From a virus: a stretch of 64,000 nucleotides of DNA. The notes under the pieces were generated by a model. It saw only the letters and a list, made by a program, of their open reading frames with translations, was not told where the DNA came from and did no database searches. The stretch covers positions 62,001-126,000 of IMG/VR virus record IMGVR_UViG_3300029258_004337; one strand, given 5' to 3'. This document shows positions 17,601-25,317 of the stretch, piece after piece (the stretch's first letter is position 1; each line of letters begins with the position of its first letter). Position numbers and translations under genes: made by a program.

Positions 17601-17840
17601 ACGACGCTGGACCCGCAGATCGGCATCGTCAACATCACCGACGCGCTGCTCACCGACATCGGCACGAAGAGCGACGGCCTCAACACCGCCTTCATCGAGC
17701 AGGGCGTGTGCCGCAACGCCGCGCTCCTGTCGGTGGCGGAGGATCCCTCGCAGTCCGACCGCATCGTCATCGAGGTCGGCATCCGGTCCCTCATCCCGAA
17801 CAACTACAACCGGGTGAAGCTCCTCGTCGGCGGGGCGTGA
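14649..17840 (+). CDS. tail sheath protein
   Basis: A 1063-residue protein that forms the contractile outer tail tube. The C-terminal domain is diagnostic: GFYAAAGVAGLISGKKPADP, then VQAFTGVKHSTGYFTKKQQD, ILVQDADGQPLKVRHQLSTD and SIEKREISVTTALDYMSVI. The N-terminal segment (ETPSYPTPSQQSCVVGPCYQIV) is also typical. Sheaths are usually about 400-700 residues. Here a long acidic, beta-rich middle (about residues 80-650, Asp/Thr/Gly-rich) looks like inserted surface domains. No copy of the EKVA motif was noticed in it. AGGAGACC lies 5 bp upstream of the ATG. Confidence 0.85.
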   Translation: MAGLSIPRPSTTVEQEFVAETPSYPTPSQQSCVVGPCYQIVSAFDDNQLPLDAAYAGPYRDGLGVISYDFPSLIDGALVADFLADIRVFLVLGSESTELNSSFDEATVFSGAGGELDGTSAADTVFTDPGVDFVTEGVVAGDAIRFSYKGRTVDIIVDAVAATELGLDDDSVTDAIGDELEMGGSIDLTLATYTIIRNPAQFQYSAVAANASAQFGPASAYFQLGLKADAGEEFQGSAGDGVQAVLSQQPAFLADDTVFTGEHIFWAVDQGEDFLVSVGPAGAAPAGFLLFTGAAGGANAFRDVLYVVSSEILIIDADGAGTVNADYKVLSQATTSDDGVTAGGDETDFSSAGAAFNTTIPNTAGTPDADTYLEINGNIVTVVSVDSDTELTLGAGAGAGLSGETYTVGTLVLEETAKGNTGTANHVCFAGGGLTSDIVTGRAIIAESADDGNTWEGALFDSLASEAYLEAYLATGDAAYTAYGVGTSGEIVAPDQPIALLWDSDTRILTIQLARGADGLSTGGVVDPGDNDGLYIDGALTDPDDPSYSAAVAAIFEFSESGASSIVFNEGAGRSGVTLVFDGGTDVGDLLLDENLIGSTTPTARIHVSYKALRTDVTAAAEDPLFYEINDATQVVPLLGDLPGNPLAIAAWFNLASAPRSPVRALGVSDADAANPNGTSTAYGEAFAFLESKSVYVIVPLTQDPVVGQLLTAHVDAMSEPENAAERLGIVNSQMPTHSQAEVIASGITGNTATVEGEATAEFTTSVDFALAAAEPGDVIVVAAKAGAAEHLEAVNGTIGPLYGATITAIKTTDRFVLEFDGTDFPSDWNDLVDVTWTLYRPGSAISIPADQAEAIAKIGEGYANRRMIHVWPDTVTGPVDSVESVLEGFYAAAGVAGLISGKKPADPLTNANVQAFTGVKHSTGYFTKKQQDRIAGGGSLILVQDADGQPLKVRHQLSTDTSSIEKREISVTTALDYMSVIYRTTLDPQIGIVNITDALLTDIGTKSDGLNTAFIEQGVCRNAALLSVAEDPSQSDRIVIEVGIRSLIPNNYNRVKLLVGGA

Positions 17841-18541
17841 TGAGCCCCACTCCCCGGACGCCGTCGTCCATCGCAGGCTCGGTCCAGCCTGCGGCGGGTG
17901 ACGTGCGTCCGGCGCAGGGGCCCTCCGGCTTCAAGGCGTTCATGGAGGGGGTGGCTGCCGCGAGCTCCGGAGCCCTCGGCGTGGCCGCCATCGGCGAGGC
18001 CATGTTCGGGCGGGGAGCTCGCAAGGCGGCCTACCAGCGCGCCCTCGAGGACAGCCTCGTCACGCAGTACATCCAGGACTACCAGGGGAAGAGCGCCCCC
18101 GTCGCCCGGCACGAGGCGGCCAAGATCACCGACTTCCTGCGGAGGCGCGACGCGGGAGTCATCTCCCAGAACGCGCAGAACCTCCTGGACGAGGTCGCTG
18201 GCGTGCGTGCGGGCAGCAACGAGACCAACCTGTTCGCCGTCGAGAAGATGTTCCCCGGGAAGTCGAAGCCCGAGGTCAGGAAGATCTACCGGGACCAGGT
18301 CAACCGCTTCGCGGACGGCCCCAAGGCACCCGTCCGGCCCGAGGTCGCCCCCGGTAGCCTGGACGAGGTGCTGCGACAGCTCCGCACCCGGTACAAGCCG
18401 CAGGGCGGCGCACGGTTGCGTGCGAAGGTCTGGGGCCGTAGACTTGGACCCATGGTTGCGGGCACCGCCCCTCTCGCCATCTACGGCGGGTTCGATGCGT
18501 GGCGACGTAGCCGAGACCAGGCCCGGGAGGCACGTCGATGA
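17840..18541 (+). CDS. tail-region protein, unknown function
   Basis: A 233-residue basic protein whose ATG overlaps the sheath stop (TGATG). It has a Gly/Ala-rich helix (FMEGVAAASSGALGVAAIG), an amphipathic middle with FLRRRDAGVISQNAQNLL, and a C-terminal hydrophobic patch (PMVAGTAPLAIYGGFDAW). Translational coupling to the sheath suggests a tail or tail-assembly role. Family not recognised. Confidence 0.55.
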   Translation: MSPTPRTPSSIAGSVQPAAGDVRPAQGPSGFKAFMEGVAAASSGALGVAAIGEAMFGRGARKAAYQRALEDSLVTQYIQDYQGKSAPVARHEAAKITDFLRRRDAGVISQNAQNLLDEVAGVRAGSNETNLFAVEKMFPGKSKPEVRKIYRDQVNRFADGPKAPVRPEVAPGSLDEVLRQLRTRYKPQGGARLRAKVWGRRLGPMVAGTAPLAIYGGFDAWRRSRDQAREARR

Positions 18542-19203
18542 GCCGCTCGCTCGCCGAGCTCGAGGAGGAGGATGCGCGCCTTGCGTACGAGGCGGCCGTC
18601 TTCGGCCGTTCCGCACGGCAGCACTTCATCTCCGAGATCGAGAAGGTGGCCCAGGAAGGCACCTGCACTCCTCTCATGGCCGCGGCGTTCCCTCACCTCG
18701 AGAAGGTGGCTGCCGCCGCCGACTCTGGGGGCGACAGCGACGAGACCGGCAAGATGGAAGCGCAGGAAGAGGGGGAGGTGGACCGGATCAGCCCCATCCA
18801 CGACCTCCTGGGCGTCAGGGCAGAGGCGAAGAGCAAGGGAGGAGCTCGCGGCATTCCCGTGCTGGCTCCTCCGCCGGGCTACGTCTACGACCCCATCCTG
18901 GGCGCGATGACTCCCAAGCAGGACGACCCTGGCTGGGTGAAGCCCGAGGAAGCCATGCTGCAGCGCTCCGAGGCCGTCGGCCAGGAGAAGGCACAGCAGG
19001 GTGCGATGGAGCAGGCCGTGGCCCAACAGCAGCAGCAGGCCGCTGCTGCCGGCGCAGAAGCGCAGCCAGGCACTCCCGGCGCACCGACCCCTGCCGCCGG
19101 CGACGACAAGAAGCCCACACCCCCCAAGCCCACGTCGCCGTCGGCGGCAGGGGTCCCCCAGCCCGCAACACCACCCGGAATCGCCGGGCGACTTCCTCGG
19201 TAG
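18538..19203 (+). CDS. virion protein with Gln/Pro-rich C-terminus
   Basis: A 221-residue acidic protein starting in an ATGA overlap. The N-terminal helix holds IEKVAQ and LEKVAA motif copies about 20 residues apart. The C-terminal half is low complexity (poly-Gln, Ala, then Pro/Thr/Lys), probably disordered. It lies between sheath and tube genes, where tail assembly chaperones often sit, but no family match or frameshift signal was seen. Confidence 0.5.
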   Translation: MSRSLAELEEEDARLAYEAAVFGRSARQHFISEIEKVAQEGTCTPLMAAAFPHLEKVAAAADSGGDSDETGKMEAQEEGEVDRISPIHDLLGVRAEAKSKGGARGIPVLAPPPGYVYDPILGAMTPKQDDPGWVKPEEAMLQRSEAVGQEKAQQGAMEQAVAQQQQQAAAAGAEAQPGTPGAPTPAAGDDKKPTPPKPTSPSAAGVPQPATPPGIAGRLPR

Positions 19204-19242
19204 CTCTCCACAGGCTACAGGGACCCCACCAGGAGCATCGAC

Positions 19243-19992
19243 ATGGCTGATCTGAAGAACTGGAACATGTTCAACAAGAACGTCCAGTCCGGCCTCATGG
19301 AGGGCCGGTTCATGAACGCGGCGTTCCTGCTGCTCGCAGCGGGGCCCCCGCGTCTGGCTGCGGTGCTCCCCGAGAACACCCAGCTCTCCGCGCAGAAGGA
19401 CGTGGCCTACCCCATCGGGGTGCTGCAGAGCATCCAGATCGGCATCCAGGCCAACATCATGCGCCTCTTCGAGATCGGCTCGATGCGCAGCTACTACATC
19501 CGCGGGCGCGTCGTGGGCAACGTGAGCCTGTCTCGCGTCCAGTACCACGGCCCGAACCTGCTGCGGGTGCTCTACGCGTACCTGTCGAGCAACGACGAGG
19601 ACTTCAGCTTCGAGGCGCTGTACGACAACAACGCCAGCGCCAAGCTGAACACCAACGCGGTGCCCGGCGGCAAGCAGCGCTACCAGATCAAGCCCGGCTA
19701 CGAGAACCTGTGGATGGAGCTCGGCTCCGACGTGTTCGACCAGCCCATCGGCCTGCTGCTCTACATGAAGGACAGCAACGACCAGGTCGTCGGCGCCTTC
19801 TACCTCGAGTACTGCAACGTCACCCAGTACGGCTGGGGCGCGGACGCCAACAACACGATCATCACCGAGAACACGGGCATCCTCTACGAGCGCATGGTCC
19901 CGGTCAACGTGAAGCCCGTCGGCCTCATCCGCGACAAGGACAGCGACGCCGTCCGCAACGTGGTCGGCGACGCCATCGGGTCCGCCGCCTGA
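19243..19992 (+). CDS. putative tail tube protein
   Basis: A 249-residue, beta-rich protein with no charged tails. It follows the sheath region and contains IGSMRSYYIRGRVVGNVSLS, VQYHGPNLLRVLYAYL and FDQPIGLLLYMKDSNDQVVG, consistent with a tube or tube-like fold built of beta strands. In contractile phages the tube gene normally follows the sheath gene, here with two small genes between. Assignment is by order, size and composition. Confidence 0.5.
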   Translation: MADLKNWNMFNKNVQSGLMEGRFMNAAFLLLAAGPPRLAAVLPENTQLSAQKDVAYPIGVLQSIQIGIQANIMRLFEIGSMRSYYIRGRVVGNVSLSRVQYHGPNLLRVLYAYLSSNDEDFSFEALYDNNASAKLNTNAVPGGKQRYQIKPGYENLWMELGSDVFDQPIGLLLYMKDSNDQVVGAFYLEYCNVTQYGWGADANNTIITENTGILYERMVPVNVKPVGLIRDKDSDAVRNVVGDAIGSAA

Positions 19993-20006
19993 TCTAGGAG
20001 GCGCCC

Positions 20007-21047
20007 GTGGGCAAGACCTGGTTCGTCGAGCACCCCGACGCCGCCAAGGGACGCAAGGGCAGCAGCGTAGAGGCCCGCCGGGGCCGCGCTGCTGCCGCCT
20101 ACGTGTCCGACGGGGACATGGGGAGTCTCGTCGCGCGCTCGGAGCGCTACCTGGCGCACCGCAAGGCCGCGCAGAGGTACTCCGACGACGCGCTGCTCGC
20201 CCGGCTACGCAAGGTGCAGGGTGGGGCCAAGCTGCGGGCCACGGCCTTCGCAGACGAGGCCCGAGGCCGCGGCCTGGAGGTAGGCCCCGAGGCGCCCTCC
20301 CTGCCTGGTCACGTCAGGAACGACGGGGACAAGGCTGCGCTCGGTGCCTCCCTTGGCGCCCTTGCCGTCGGCCTGGGCGCCGGCGCGCTCACGAACCAGA
20401 CCATCTCCGCCCCCTCGGCCGAGGGCCCGACGGAGGGCATGGGTCCGCTGGTCGACCGCATGAGGCGGGAGCACGGCACGCAGTTCGTGCTCGACCCCAG
20501 CGTGGGTGACCACTTCAACCCGAGCACCAACACGGTCTCGGTGCGACCGTCGTCTCACCGGGCGGTGCTGGCGCACGAGATCGGCCACGCGACTCCGCCC
20601 AAGGGGCTCTCGCGGCTCATGTCCCGGGGCTACGGTCCCTCCCGCACGGCAGCGATGCTCCTGGCGCCGGCGTTGGCCTCGGCCGCCATCTACCACGGGT
20701 ACGACACGTCCCTCCAGTCGGACAAGGACGCCGTCCGGGACACGAAGCGGGGTCAGGCCGCTGCTGCAGCCACGGGCGGACTCGCGCTGCCCATGCTCTG
20801 GGAGGAGGCGCGCGCGACCAAGAACGCCACCCAGGAGATGAGGAAGCTGTTCGGGACGAGGAAGGCCCTGGGCGGCCTGGCACGCCTGCTTCCCGCCTAC
20901 GGCACCTACCTGGCCGCCGGCGCCGCTGCCCCCGCCATTGGCGTCGCCATGCTGCGTCGCAAGCAGCGGCAGATCGAGAAGAAGATGTCCAAGGCCGAGG
21001 CAGCCAAGAAGGCCCTCGAGGGCCTCGGAGCGAAGAAGGCGGCGTAG
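20007..21047 (+). CDS. virion protein with HExxH zinc-protease motif
   Basis: A 346-residue protein with a GTG start after TAGGAGGCGCCC. The central domain has VLAHEIGHATPP, an HExxH motif at residues 190-194 typical of zinc metallopeptidases, preceded by a beta strand (NTVSVRPSS). It is flanked by hydrophobic helices (ALGASLGALAVGLGAGAL, AMLLAPALASAAIYHG and a C-terminal one), so it may be membrane-active. The third zinc ligand is not obvious. A virion-borne protease acting during entry or assembly is possible. It ends the plus-strand structural block. Confidence 0.5.
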   Translation: MGKTWFVEHPDAAKGRKGSSVEARRGRAAAAYVSDGDMGSLVARSERYLAHRKAAQRYSDDALLARLRKVQGGAKLRATAFADEARGRGLEVGPEAPSLPGHVRNDGDKAALGASLGALAVGLGAGALTNQTISAPSAEGPTEGMGPLVDRMRREHGTQFVLDPSVGDHFNPSTNTVSVRPSSHRAVLAHEIGHATPPKGLSRLMSRGYGPSRTAAMLLAPALASAAIYHGYDTSLQSDKDAVRDTKRGQAAAAATGGLALPMLWEEARATKNATQEMRKLFGTRKALGGLARLLPAYGTYLAAGAAAPAIGVAMLRRKQRQIEKKMSKAEAAKKALEGLGAKKAA

Positions 21048-21066
21048 GCCGCCCGGCCCCGAGGCT

Positions 21067-21597
21067 TCATGCCCCGGGACCGAACCCCAACACGCACTCA
21101 ATGCACTGGCTGCTGTCCGGCTCGGCTGCGAGCAGAGCATGCACCTGGCTGTTCCACGGACCCATCGGCCGTCGGCAGCTCTCGCACGCCTTGAGGTGCA
21201 CCTCGAGGTCGCCCCGGCTGGGCTTGGGCGTGCCCGAGTTCAGGACGTAGCCCTCGGGGGCCTTGACCGTGCCTGCCAGGACCATCGGACAGCTGTCGTC
21301 CAGCCACATCTCCGGTGCGCCCGGCGGCGGGTGCATCTTCCACAGGCCGAGGTGGTGGCCCAGGGAGATGGCCACCTTGGCGTCGGTGTTGTCGAACGCC
21401 ACGTAGGGTCGCACAGCCAGCCAGCTCGCTCCCTCGGAGAGGCCCGGAACAGATCGGAGCGCCGCCACGATCTCGCCCTTCCTCTCCTCGATGCGCGCCA
21501 CGCTCAGGAGGATGACGTCCTCGACGCCCGGGCCGATGCGGAGGGTGACGGCGGGCTCGAGGTCGCGAGCCACCAGGGGGTGACGGGAGAAGCTCAT
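21067..21597 (-). CDS. small protein with C-terminal zinc-binding cysteines
   Basis: A 176-residue protein that I do not recognise. The N-terminal part is alpha/beta (VTLRIGPGVEDVILLSVARIEERKGEIVAAL). The C-terminal part has CESCRRP and CIEC pairs about 30 residues apart, a likely zinc site. It converges on the end of the HExxH gene and is divergent from the membrane gene at 21648. Confidence 0.5.
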   Translation of the reverse strand: MSFSRHPLVARDLEPAVTLRIGPGVEDVILLSVARIEERKGEIVAALRSVPGLSEGASWLAVRPYVAFDNTDAKVAISLGHHLGLWKMHPPPGAPEMWLDDSCPMVLAGTVKAPEGYVLNSGTPKPSRGDLEVHLKACESCRRPMGPWNSQVHALLAAEPDSSQCIECVLGFGPGA

Positions 21598-21647
21598 GGG
21601 GAAGTCCCGGGAAGTAGGTTAGGCCGCACCATACCCTGGAGGCAGCA

Positions 21648-22175
21648 ATGGCGAAGGTCGTGGTGGATGGACGGAAGGTCACGGTGCTCAACGCGGAGGG
21701 CTGGTTCAAGTTCCTGGAGTGGTTCCTGCACAACATCTTCAGGATGAAGGGCTTCACCATCGGGGCCCAAGCGCCGGTCCCCGGGCTCATCCTGAAGCGA
21801 GGGGCCCGGAAGTTGCCGACCTCCACGCTGCGCGAGGAGATGATCCACCACGCGCAGTTCCTCGAGCTCATCATCCTCTTCGCTGGCGTCGCCTTCCTGT
21901 CGACGCTCGTGGCCCTCCTGGGCGGTGCGCTGCCGTGGTCCAAGGCGTGGGTCTTGACCACCACTCCTCCGCTCGCCGCGCTGTGCGTGTGGCCCTTCTA
22001 CGGCCTCATCTGGCTGGCGGGCCTGGGAGGTGGCATCGACGCAGACGGCGACGGAGATGCAGACGGCCAGGACGCCTACCTCCGCTCCCTCTTCGAGACG
22101 GAGCCCGCACGGCACCGGCACGAAGAGGGCTACCTGGCACGTCGCCCGATGTTCGCGAACTTCCGGGGGCTCTAG
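21648..22175 (+). CDS. membrane protein with acidic Asp-rich loop
   Basis: A 175-residue protein. Two hydrophobic helices (LELIILFAGVAFLSTLVALLGG and TTPPLAALCVWPFYGLIWLAG) form a hairpin, followed by DADGDGDADGQD, which resembles a calcium-binding loop. A ribosome binding site (CTGGAGG) precedes the ATG. A TAGGTT box at 21615-21620 and TACCCT at 21632-21637 are possible -10 elements without good -35 partners. Function unknown; a lysis or entry role is conceivable. Confidence 0.5.
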   Translation: MAKVVVDGRKVTVLNAEGWFKFLEWFLHNIFRMKGFTIGAQAPVPGLILKRGARKLPTSTLREEMIHHAQFLELIILFAGVAFLSTLVALLGGALPWSKAWVLTTTPPLAALCVWPFYGLIWLAGLGGGIDADGDGDADGQDAYLRSLFETEPARHRHEEGYLARRPMFANFRGL

Positions 22176-22176
22176 C

Positions 22177-22575
22177 TCACGAGCAGCCCTCCTTGGCTCG
22201 CAGGAGGGCCTCGAGCACGTCGGCCCCTCGGTAGTAGGTGCCGCGCTGGTCCTCGCCCTCGAGCACGTCCAGGCGCACCACGCACCCGCTCTCGCCGTCG
22301 ACGTCGATGGGGCCGACAGCGCTGTCCAGGCGTCCCTGCACGGGGCTGTCCTCGTCCTCGTAGGCCTCGAGCTCGAACACCAGCTTGCGCTTGTCCTCGA
22401 ACTGGCCCAGCAGGTCGGACAGCACGTCCGAGGCCGTGATGCCTCCTCGGAGCTCCGCGAGGGCGAGGCGCAGGGCGTCGAGGGCCTCGCCAGTGTCGAT
22501 GTGCTCCTCGGCCTCGCTGCGCTCGAGCAGCTCGATGATGATGGCTGCGGCGCTCACGTGGTCAGTCAGTCCCAT
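22177..22575 (-). CDS. small acidic protein
   Basis: A 132-residue acidic protein; the ATG at 22575 was preferred over the longer open frame because upstream composition is shadow-like. It has an amphipathic helix (AAAIIIELLERSEAEEHIDTG) and a beta-rich C-terminus (GCVVRLDVLEGEDQRGTYYRG). It is last gene of the operon from 24445, overlapping the previous gene by 14 bp. Not recognised. Confidence 0.5.
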   Translation of the reverse strand: MGLTDHVSAAAIIIELLERSEAEEHIDTGEALDALRLALAELRGGITASDVLSDLLGQFEDKRKLVFELEAYEDEDSPVQGRLDSAVGPIDVDGESGCVVRLDVLEGEDQRGTYYRGADVLEALLRAKEGCS

Positions 22576-23161
22576 AGGGAACTCCCAGGTCGATGGTCTG
22601 TGTCCAGGGCTTGGACAGGGTGATGAGCACGGCGGCTCGGCGGATGTCGATGTCCTTGACGTTCTGCGTCTCGAGCTCGGCGAGGTCGGGGACGTGGATG
22701 ACGTGGTCGGGGTCGGAGAGCTCGTACACCATCTGCGCCGCGTCCCCGCTGAAGCACCAGCCGTAGCCGAGGAGCTGCAGGCACCAGACCTCGATGCTGT
22801 GGTCGTAGCGAAGCGTGGGCATGAGCGCGCCACCGTCCACGAAGTGCGGAGGCACGGCAGGCCCCTTGAAGCTCGGCGGCCCCATCAGAGACCGGCCCAG
22901 CATGCGCACCAGCGTCGGGAGGGCGTCGGTGCCTAGCACGCCGGTGTGCTGGGCGAGCTCGTGCGGTGCTCGCACGTCGAGCATCAGGTCGTCTTCGGAG
23001 AGGGCGACTCGCTCGTCTCCGAAGACGACCTCGACGGGAAGGCGACGACCGTGCTCTCGCCGGACGAGCACACCGTGTCCTCCTCCTCGCAGCTGGACGG
23101 GGGAGTGGATGGGGATCCGGGCGGGGAGCTGGTCGTTGGGCACGACGAGGGTGACGGGCAT
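22562..23161 (-). CDS. hypothetical protein, 199 residues
   Basis: Starts at an ATG preceded by GGAGGTCTC. Beta-rich N-terminus (MPVTLVVPNDQL, PVEVVFGDERVALSEDDLML), aromatic middle (HSIEVWCLQLLGYGWCF) and an alpha/beta end (DIRRAAVLITLSKPW). No family recognised. The 5' 178 bp are overlapped out of frame by the small membrane gene at 22984-23274. Confidence 0.5.
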   Translation of the reverse strand: MPVTLVVPNDQLPARIPIHSPVQLRGGGHGVLVRREHGRRLPVEVVFGDERVALSEDDLMLDVRAPHELAQHTGVLGTDALPTLVRMLGRSLMGPPSFKGPAVPPHFVDGGALMPTLRYDHSIEVWCLQLLGYGWCFSGDAAQMVYELSDPDHVIHVPDLAELETQNVKDIDIRRAAVLITLSKPWTQTIDLGVPYGTD

Positions 23162-23274
23162 GAGACCTCCTTGCGGCCGAACAGGCGGACGCGGAACCAG
23201 AGCAGGACGTAGGACAGGAAGGGGAGGGCAGCGGCGATGGCGGCCGCCTCGTGCGGGCAGAAGTGGAAGGGCAT
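22984..23274 (-). CDS. small membrane protein of the HFC-helix type
   Basis: Starts MPFHFCPHEAAAIAAALPFL, with a GGAGG ribosome binding site. One hydrophobic helix (AAAIAAALPFLSYVLLWF) is followed by a basic patch (RVRLFGRK). Small phage proteins of this form (short Met-His-Phe-Cys start, one helix, basic tail, about 40 residues) are familiar to me. Here the frame continues to 96 residues, the last 58 lying inside the next gene with Ser/Pro-rich, shadow-like sequence. Only the first about 40 residues look constrained. Confidence 0.45.
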   Translation of the reverse strand: MPFHFCPHEAAAIAAALPFLSYVLLWFRVRLFGRKEVSCPSPSSCPTTSSPPGSPSTPPSSCEEEDTVCSSGESTVVAFPSRSSSETSESPSPKTT

Positions 23275-23507
23275 CAGGCCTCCTTGGGCGCGGTCGGGTC
23301 GATGAGGAACATGTGCCGGGCCGGGATGACGTCGCACCCCAGCAGCGGGGCCTCCTTCACGTGCACGAAGGAGCTGAGATCCAGCCGGTCGGGGCCGTGG
23401 TGCTTCGCGACGAAGGCGCGCGCGCTGTCGCGCACGCCCGCCAGGTCTCCGCCCGGGGGCACGATGGCGAAGGCCGTGTCGTTGACGAGTACGATGTGCC
23501 AGTTCAC
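23274..23507 (-). CDS. hypothetical protein, 77 residues
   Basis: GTG start overlapping the upstream stop (GTGA). Short alpha/beta protein (WHIVLVNDTAFAIVPPGGD, then SSFVHVKEAPLLGCDVIPA). No family recognised. It is inside the operon that runs from 24445 to 22177. Confidence 0.5.
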   Translation of the reverse strand: MNWHIVLVNDTAFAIVPPGGDLAGVRDSARAFVAKHHGPDRLDLSSFVHVKEAPLLGCDVIPARHMFLIDPTAPKEA

Positions 23508-24445
23508 GAGCCACGCTCCTGCGTCTCGCTGACGCTGAACCCGATGGAGGAGACGAGGACGCCGTTCCGGCGCCAGAAGCGCATGGGCCCCTCCCACGAG
23601 TAGTTGCGACGCTCGTACTCCTCGACGTCCTCGTCCTCGGGCTCCAGCGTGTTGCGGCTCTCGTCCACGCCCAGCACCAGGCAGTCGTCGTGGACCTCCA
23701 CGACCTTGGCCGCGATGTGAGGCGCTGCCCAGGGCTCGGAGATGGGCATCTGCGGCGCCACCCAGGTCTCGGCCCCGACGACGAGGCTGTCCACGTAGGC
23801 CGCGGGCAAGATCTCGTAGCCGGTCTCGTCGGTGTCCCAGTCCGAGTTGCCGTGCGCGTCGAGGTGGAAGCGGACCTCTCCCTTGAGCATGCCGTCGAGG
23901 ATGCGGATCGCCACGTCGCAGTCGTTGCCGAGGTCGATCTCGTCGGTCCAGTTCTGCTCGATGTGCCCCCAGGGCCACTCCCCCTTGTCGAACAGGGCGG
24001 AGGCGCAGTGCGAGTACCCGGGCAGGCACAGGACGCGGTGCGCCTCGTCGCGCGCGCCCGTGGTGCTGCGCATGACCTTCTGCTGGTACACCTTGGAGAC
24101 CAGGCTGCGCAGATCGGCGACGTCGACGTCGCGGTCGAGCAGGATGGCGTGACCCGCGATGCAGGCCGTGGTCCCGCACCAGTCCTCCTGCTCCTCGGCA
24201 GGCAGGTAGGGCAGGAGCTCGCCCGGGAGCGTCGGGAGCGTGTCTTCGTAGACGTGAGAGGGCGTGACCTTCTCGGTGAGGTCCACGCCGTCGGCGATGG
24301 CGCTGCTGAGGGCGCTGTGCATGGTGCGGCTGAGATCCCCGTTCGGCTGGAACCACACGTCCATGTCGAAGGAGTCGGGCTTGGCGGCGAGCGCGCCTCG
24401 GACGCGGGAGAGCAGGTCGAAGTTGATGTCGCGGATGGTGAGCAT
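23504..24445 (-). CDS. hypothetical protein, 313 residues
   Basis: First gene of a five-gene minus-strand operon, with its own promoter at 24477-24505 and a GGAGG-type site before the ATG. It contains CGTTACIAGHAILL (residues about 89-102), a motif I associate with uncharacterised phage proteins, plus a YSHCASALFD segment. The second half is beta-rich and acidic (VVEVHDDCLVLGVDE). The conserved Cys/His residues could bind metal. Function unknown. Confidence 0.55.
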   Translation of the reverse strand: MLTIRDINFDLLSRVRGALAAKPDSFDMDVWFQPNGDLSRTMHSALSSAIADGVDLTEKVTPSHVYEDTLPTLPGELLPYLPAEEQEDWCGTTACIAGHAILLDRDVDVADLRSLVSKVYQQKVMRSTTGARDEAHRVLCLPGYSHCASALFDKGEWPWGHIEQNWTDEIDLGNDCDVAIRILDGMLKGEVRFHLDAHGNSDWDTDETGYEILPAAYVDSLVVGAETWVAPQMPISEPWAAPHIAAKVVEVHDDCLVLGVDESRNTLEPEDEDVEEYERRNYSWEGPMRFWRRNGVLVSSIGFSVSETQERGS

Positions 24446-24476
24446 GAGGGTCCTCCGAAGTTCTGGGCCTCACACC

Positions 24477-24505
24477 CTTATGCGCCAGACGGCGCGCGAA
24501 CCTTC
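24477..24505 (-). promoter_or_regulatory. CAYAAG-class promoter
   Basis: Minus strand: GAAGG (24505-24501), 18 bp, CATAAG (24482-24477), about 30 bp before the gene starting at 24445. The -35 side overlaps the stop of the upstream gene. Confidence 0.5.
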
Positions 24506-24866
24506 AGTCGTAGGCCACAGCCCACCAGGCGTCCTGGAAGTCGAAGGGCCCAATGCTGGACGGACCCAAGAAGGCCAGCACGCCGGTCTTGCGCAGGTTG
24601 CCCTTGCTCACCGGGGACAGGCCAGGCCTGTCTCCGTAGACGGCGAGCTGCCCGTGACCTCTGACCACGACGTGCGTGCCGTCCCGCTCGAGGTTGTCGA
24701 GCAGGGTCGCGAGCTCGCGCCAGATCTGCCGAGGAGCTCCGCGCTGCATCGCCTCCTGGATGAGGGCGTGCAGGCCCGTCATCCAGGCCCAGGCGTCCTC
24801 GTCGAAGTAGATGCGCGGCGGGAGGCCGGGGAGCTCGTAGAACCGCTCCCCGTCGACCCCGATCAC
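24504..24866 (-). CDS. hypothetical protein, 120 residues
   Basis: Alpha/beta protein (RIYFDEDAWAWMTGLHALIQEAM, THVVVRGHGQLAVYGDR) starting in an ATGA overlap with the gene upstream. Not recognised. Confidence 0.5.
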   Translation of the reverse strand: MIGVDGERFYELPGLPPRIYFDEDAWAWMTGLHALIQEAMQRGAPRQIWRELATLLDNLERDGTHVVVRGHGQLAVYGDRPGLSPVSKGNLRKTGVLAFLGPSSIGPFDFQDAWWAVAYD

Positions 24867-25246
24867 TCGTCGTCGGCGGTGGGCGTGAAGGACTTGAGGA
24901 CCTGCCCCTTCTTCGGGCCCCGGGACGCCGTGATGGTGACCTTCTCGCCCAGGTGCACGACCTGACGCACGTTGGTCGCGATCTTGCCCTCCACGGCCAC
25001 CTCGCCGGCGCGCACGTGGCGGGCAGCGACGCCGGCGTTCTGCACATCCATGTCGTCGACCAGGAGGTCGATGAGGTGCTTCTCCTGCAGCTCGGGCACC
25101 GCGTCGAGGATGGCCCGGGCGACGTCGAGGCCCTCGGTGCGCTTCGCCTTGATGGCCTTGGCCGCGGCGCGTCGCACGTTCTCGCTCGGATGGGACCGGA
25201 GACGGTGGGCGCGGCTGTCGAACTTGATGGCTTCCTGGACATCCAT
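24863..25246 (-). CDS. hypothetical protein with HEAT-like helices and beta C-terminus
   Basis: A 127-residue protein. The first half (AHRLRSHPSENVRRAAAKAIK, then DVARAILDAVPEL) has helical repeats like a HEAT element. The second half (VAVEGKIATNVRQVVHLGEKVTITASRG) is beta-rich. The ATG at 25246 follows GGAGGTGCCCATC; the longer frame has no ribosome binding site. First gene of a two-gene unit. Confidence 0.5.
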   Translation of the reverse strand: MDVQEAIKFDSRAHRLRSHPSENVRRAAAKAIKAKRTEGLDVARAILDAVPELQEKHLIDLLVDDMDVQNAGVAARHVRAGEVAVEGKIATNVRQVVHLGEKVTITASRGPKKGQVLKSFTPTADDE

Positions 25247-25277
25247 GATGGGCACCTCCGTCGTCTCCTTACCACAT

Positions 25278-25283
25278 CTTGTG
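25278..25283 (-). promoter_or_regulatory. lone CACAAG box
   Basis: Minus-strand CACAAG (25283-25278) lies 32 bp before the gene starting at 25246, in the position of the CAYAAG promoters, but no GAA-type box is present at the usual distance. Confidence 0.3.
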
Positions 25284-25317
25284 AAGGCGGGCGAAGAAGG
25301 AGGGAGCACGGGGACGA

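Noticed and set aside
20007-21047. Tape-measure protein call for the gene after the tube
   Set aside because: Too short (346 residues), not coiled, and it contains an HExxH motif; the tape-measure gene is not in this window or not recognised.
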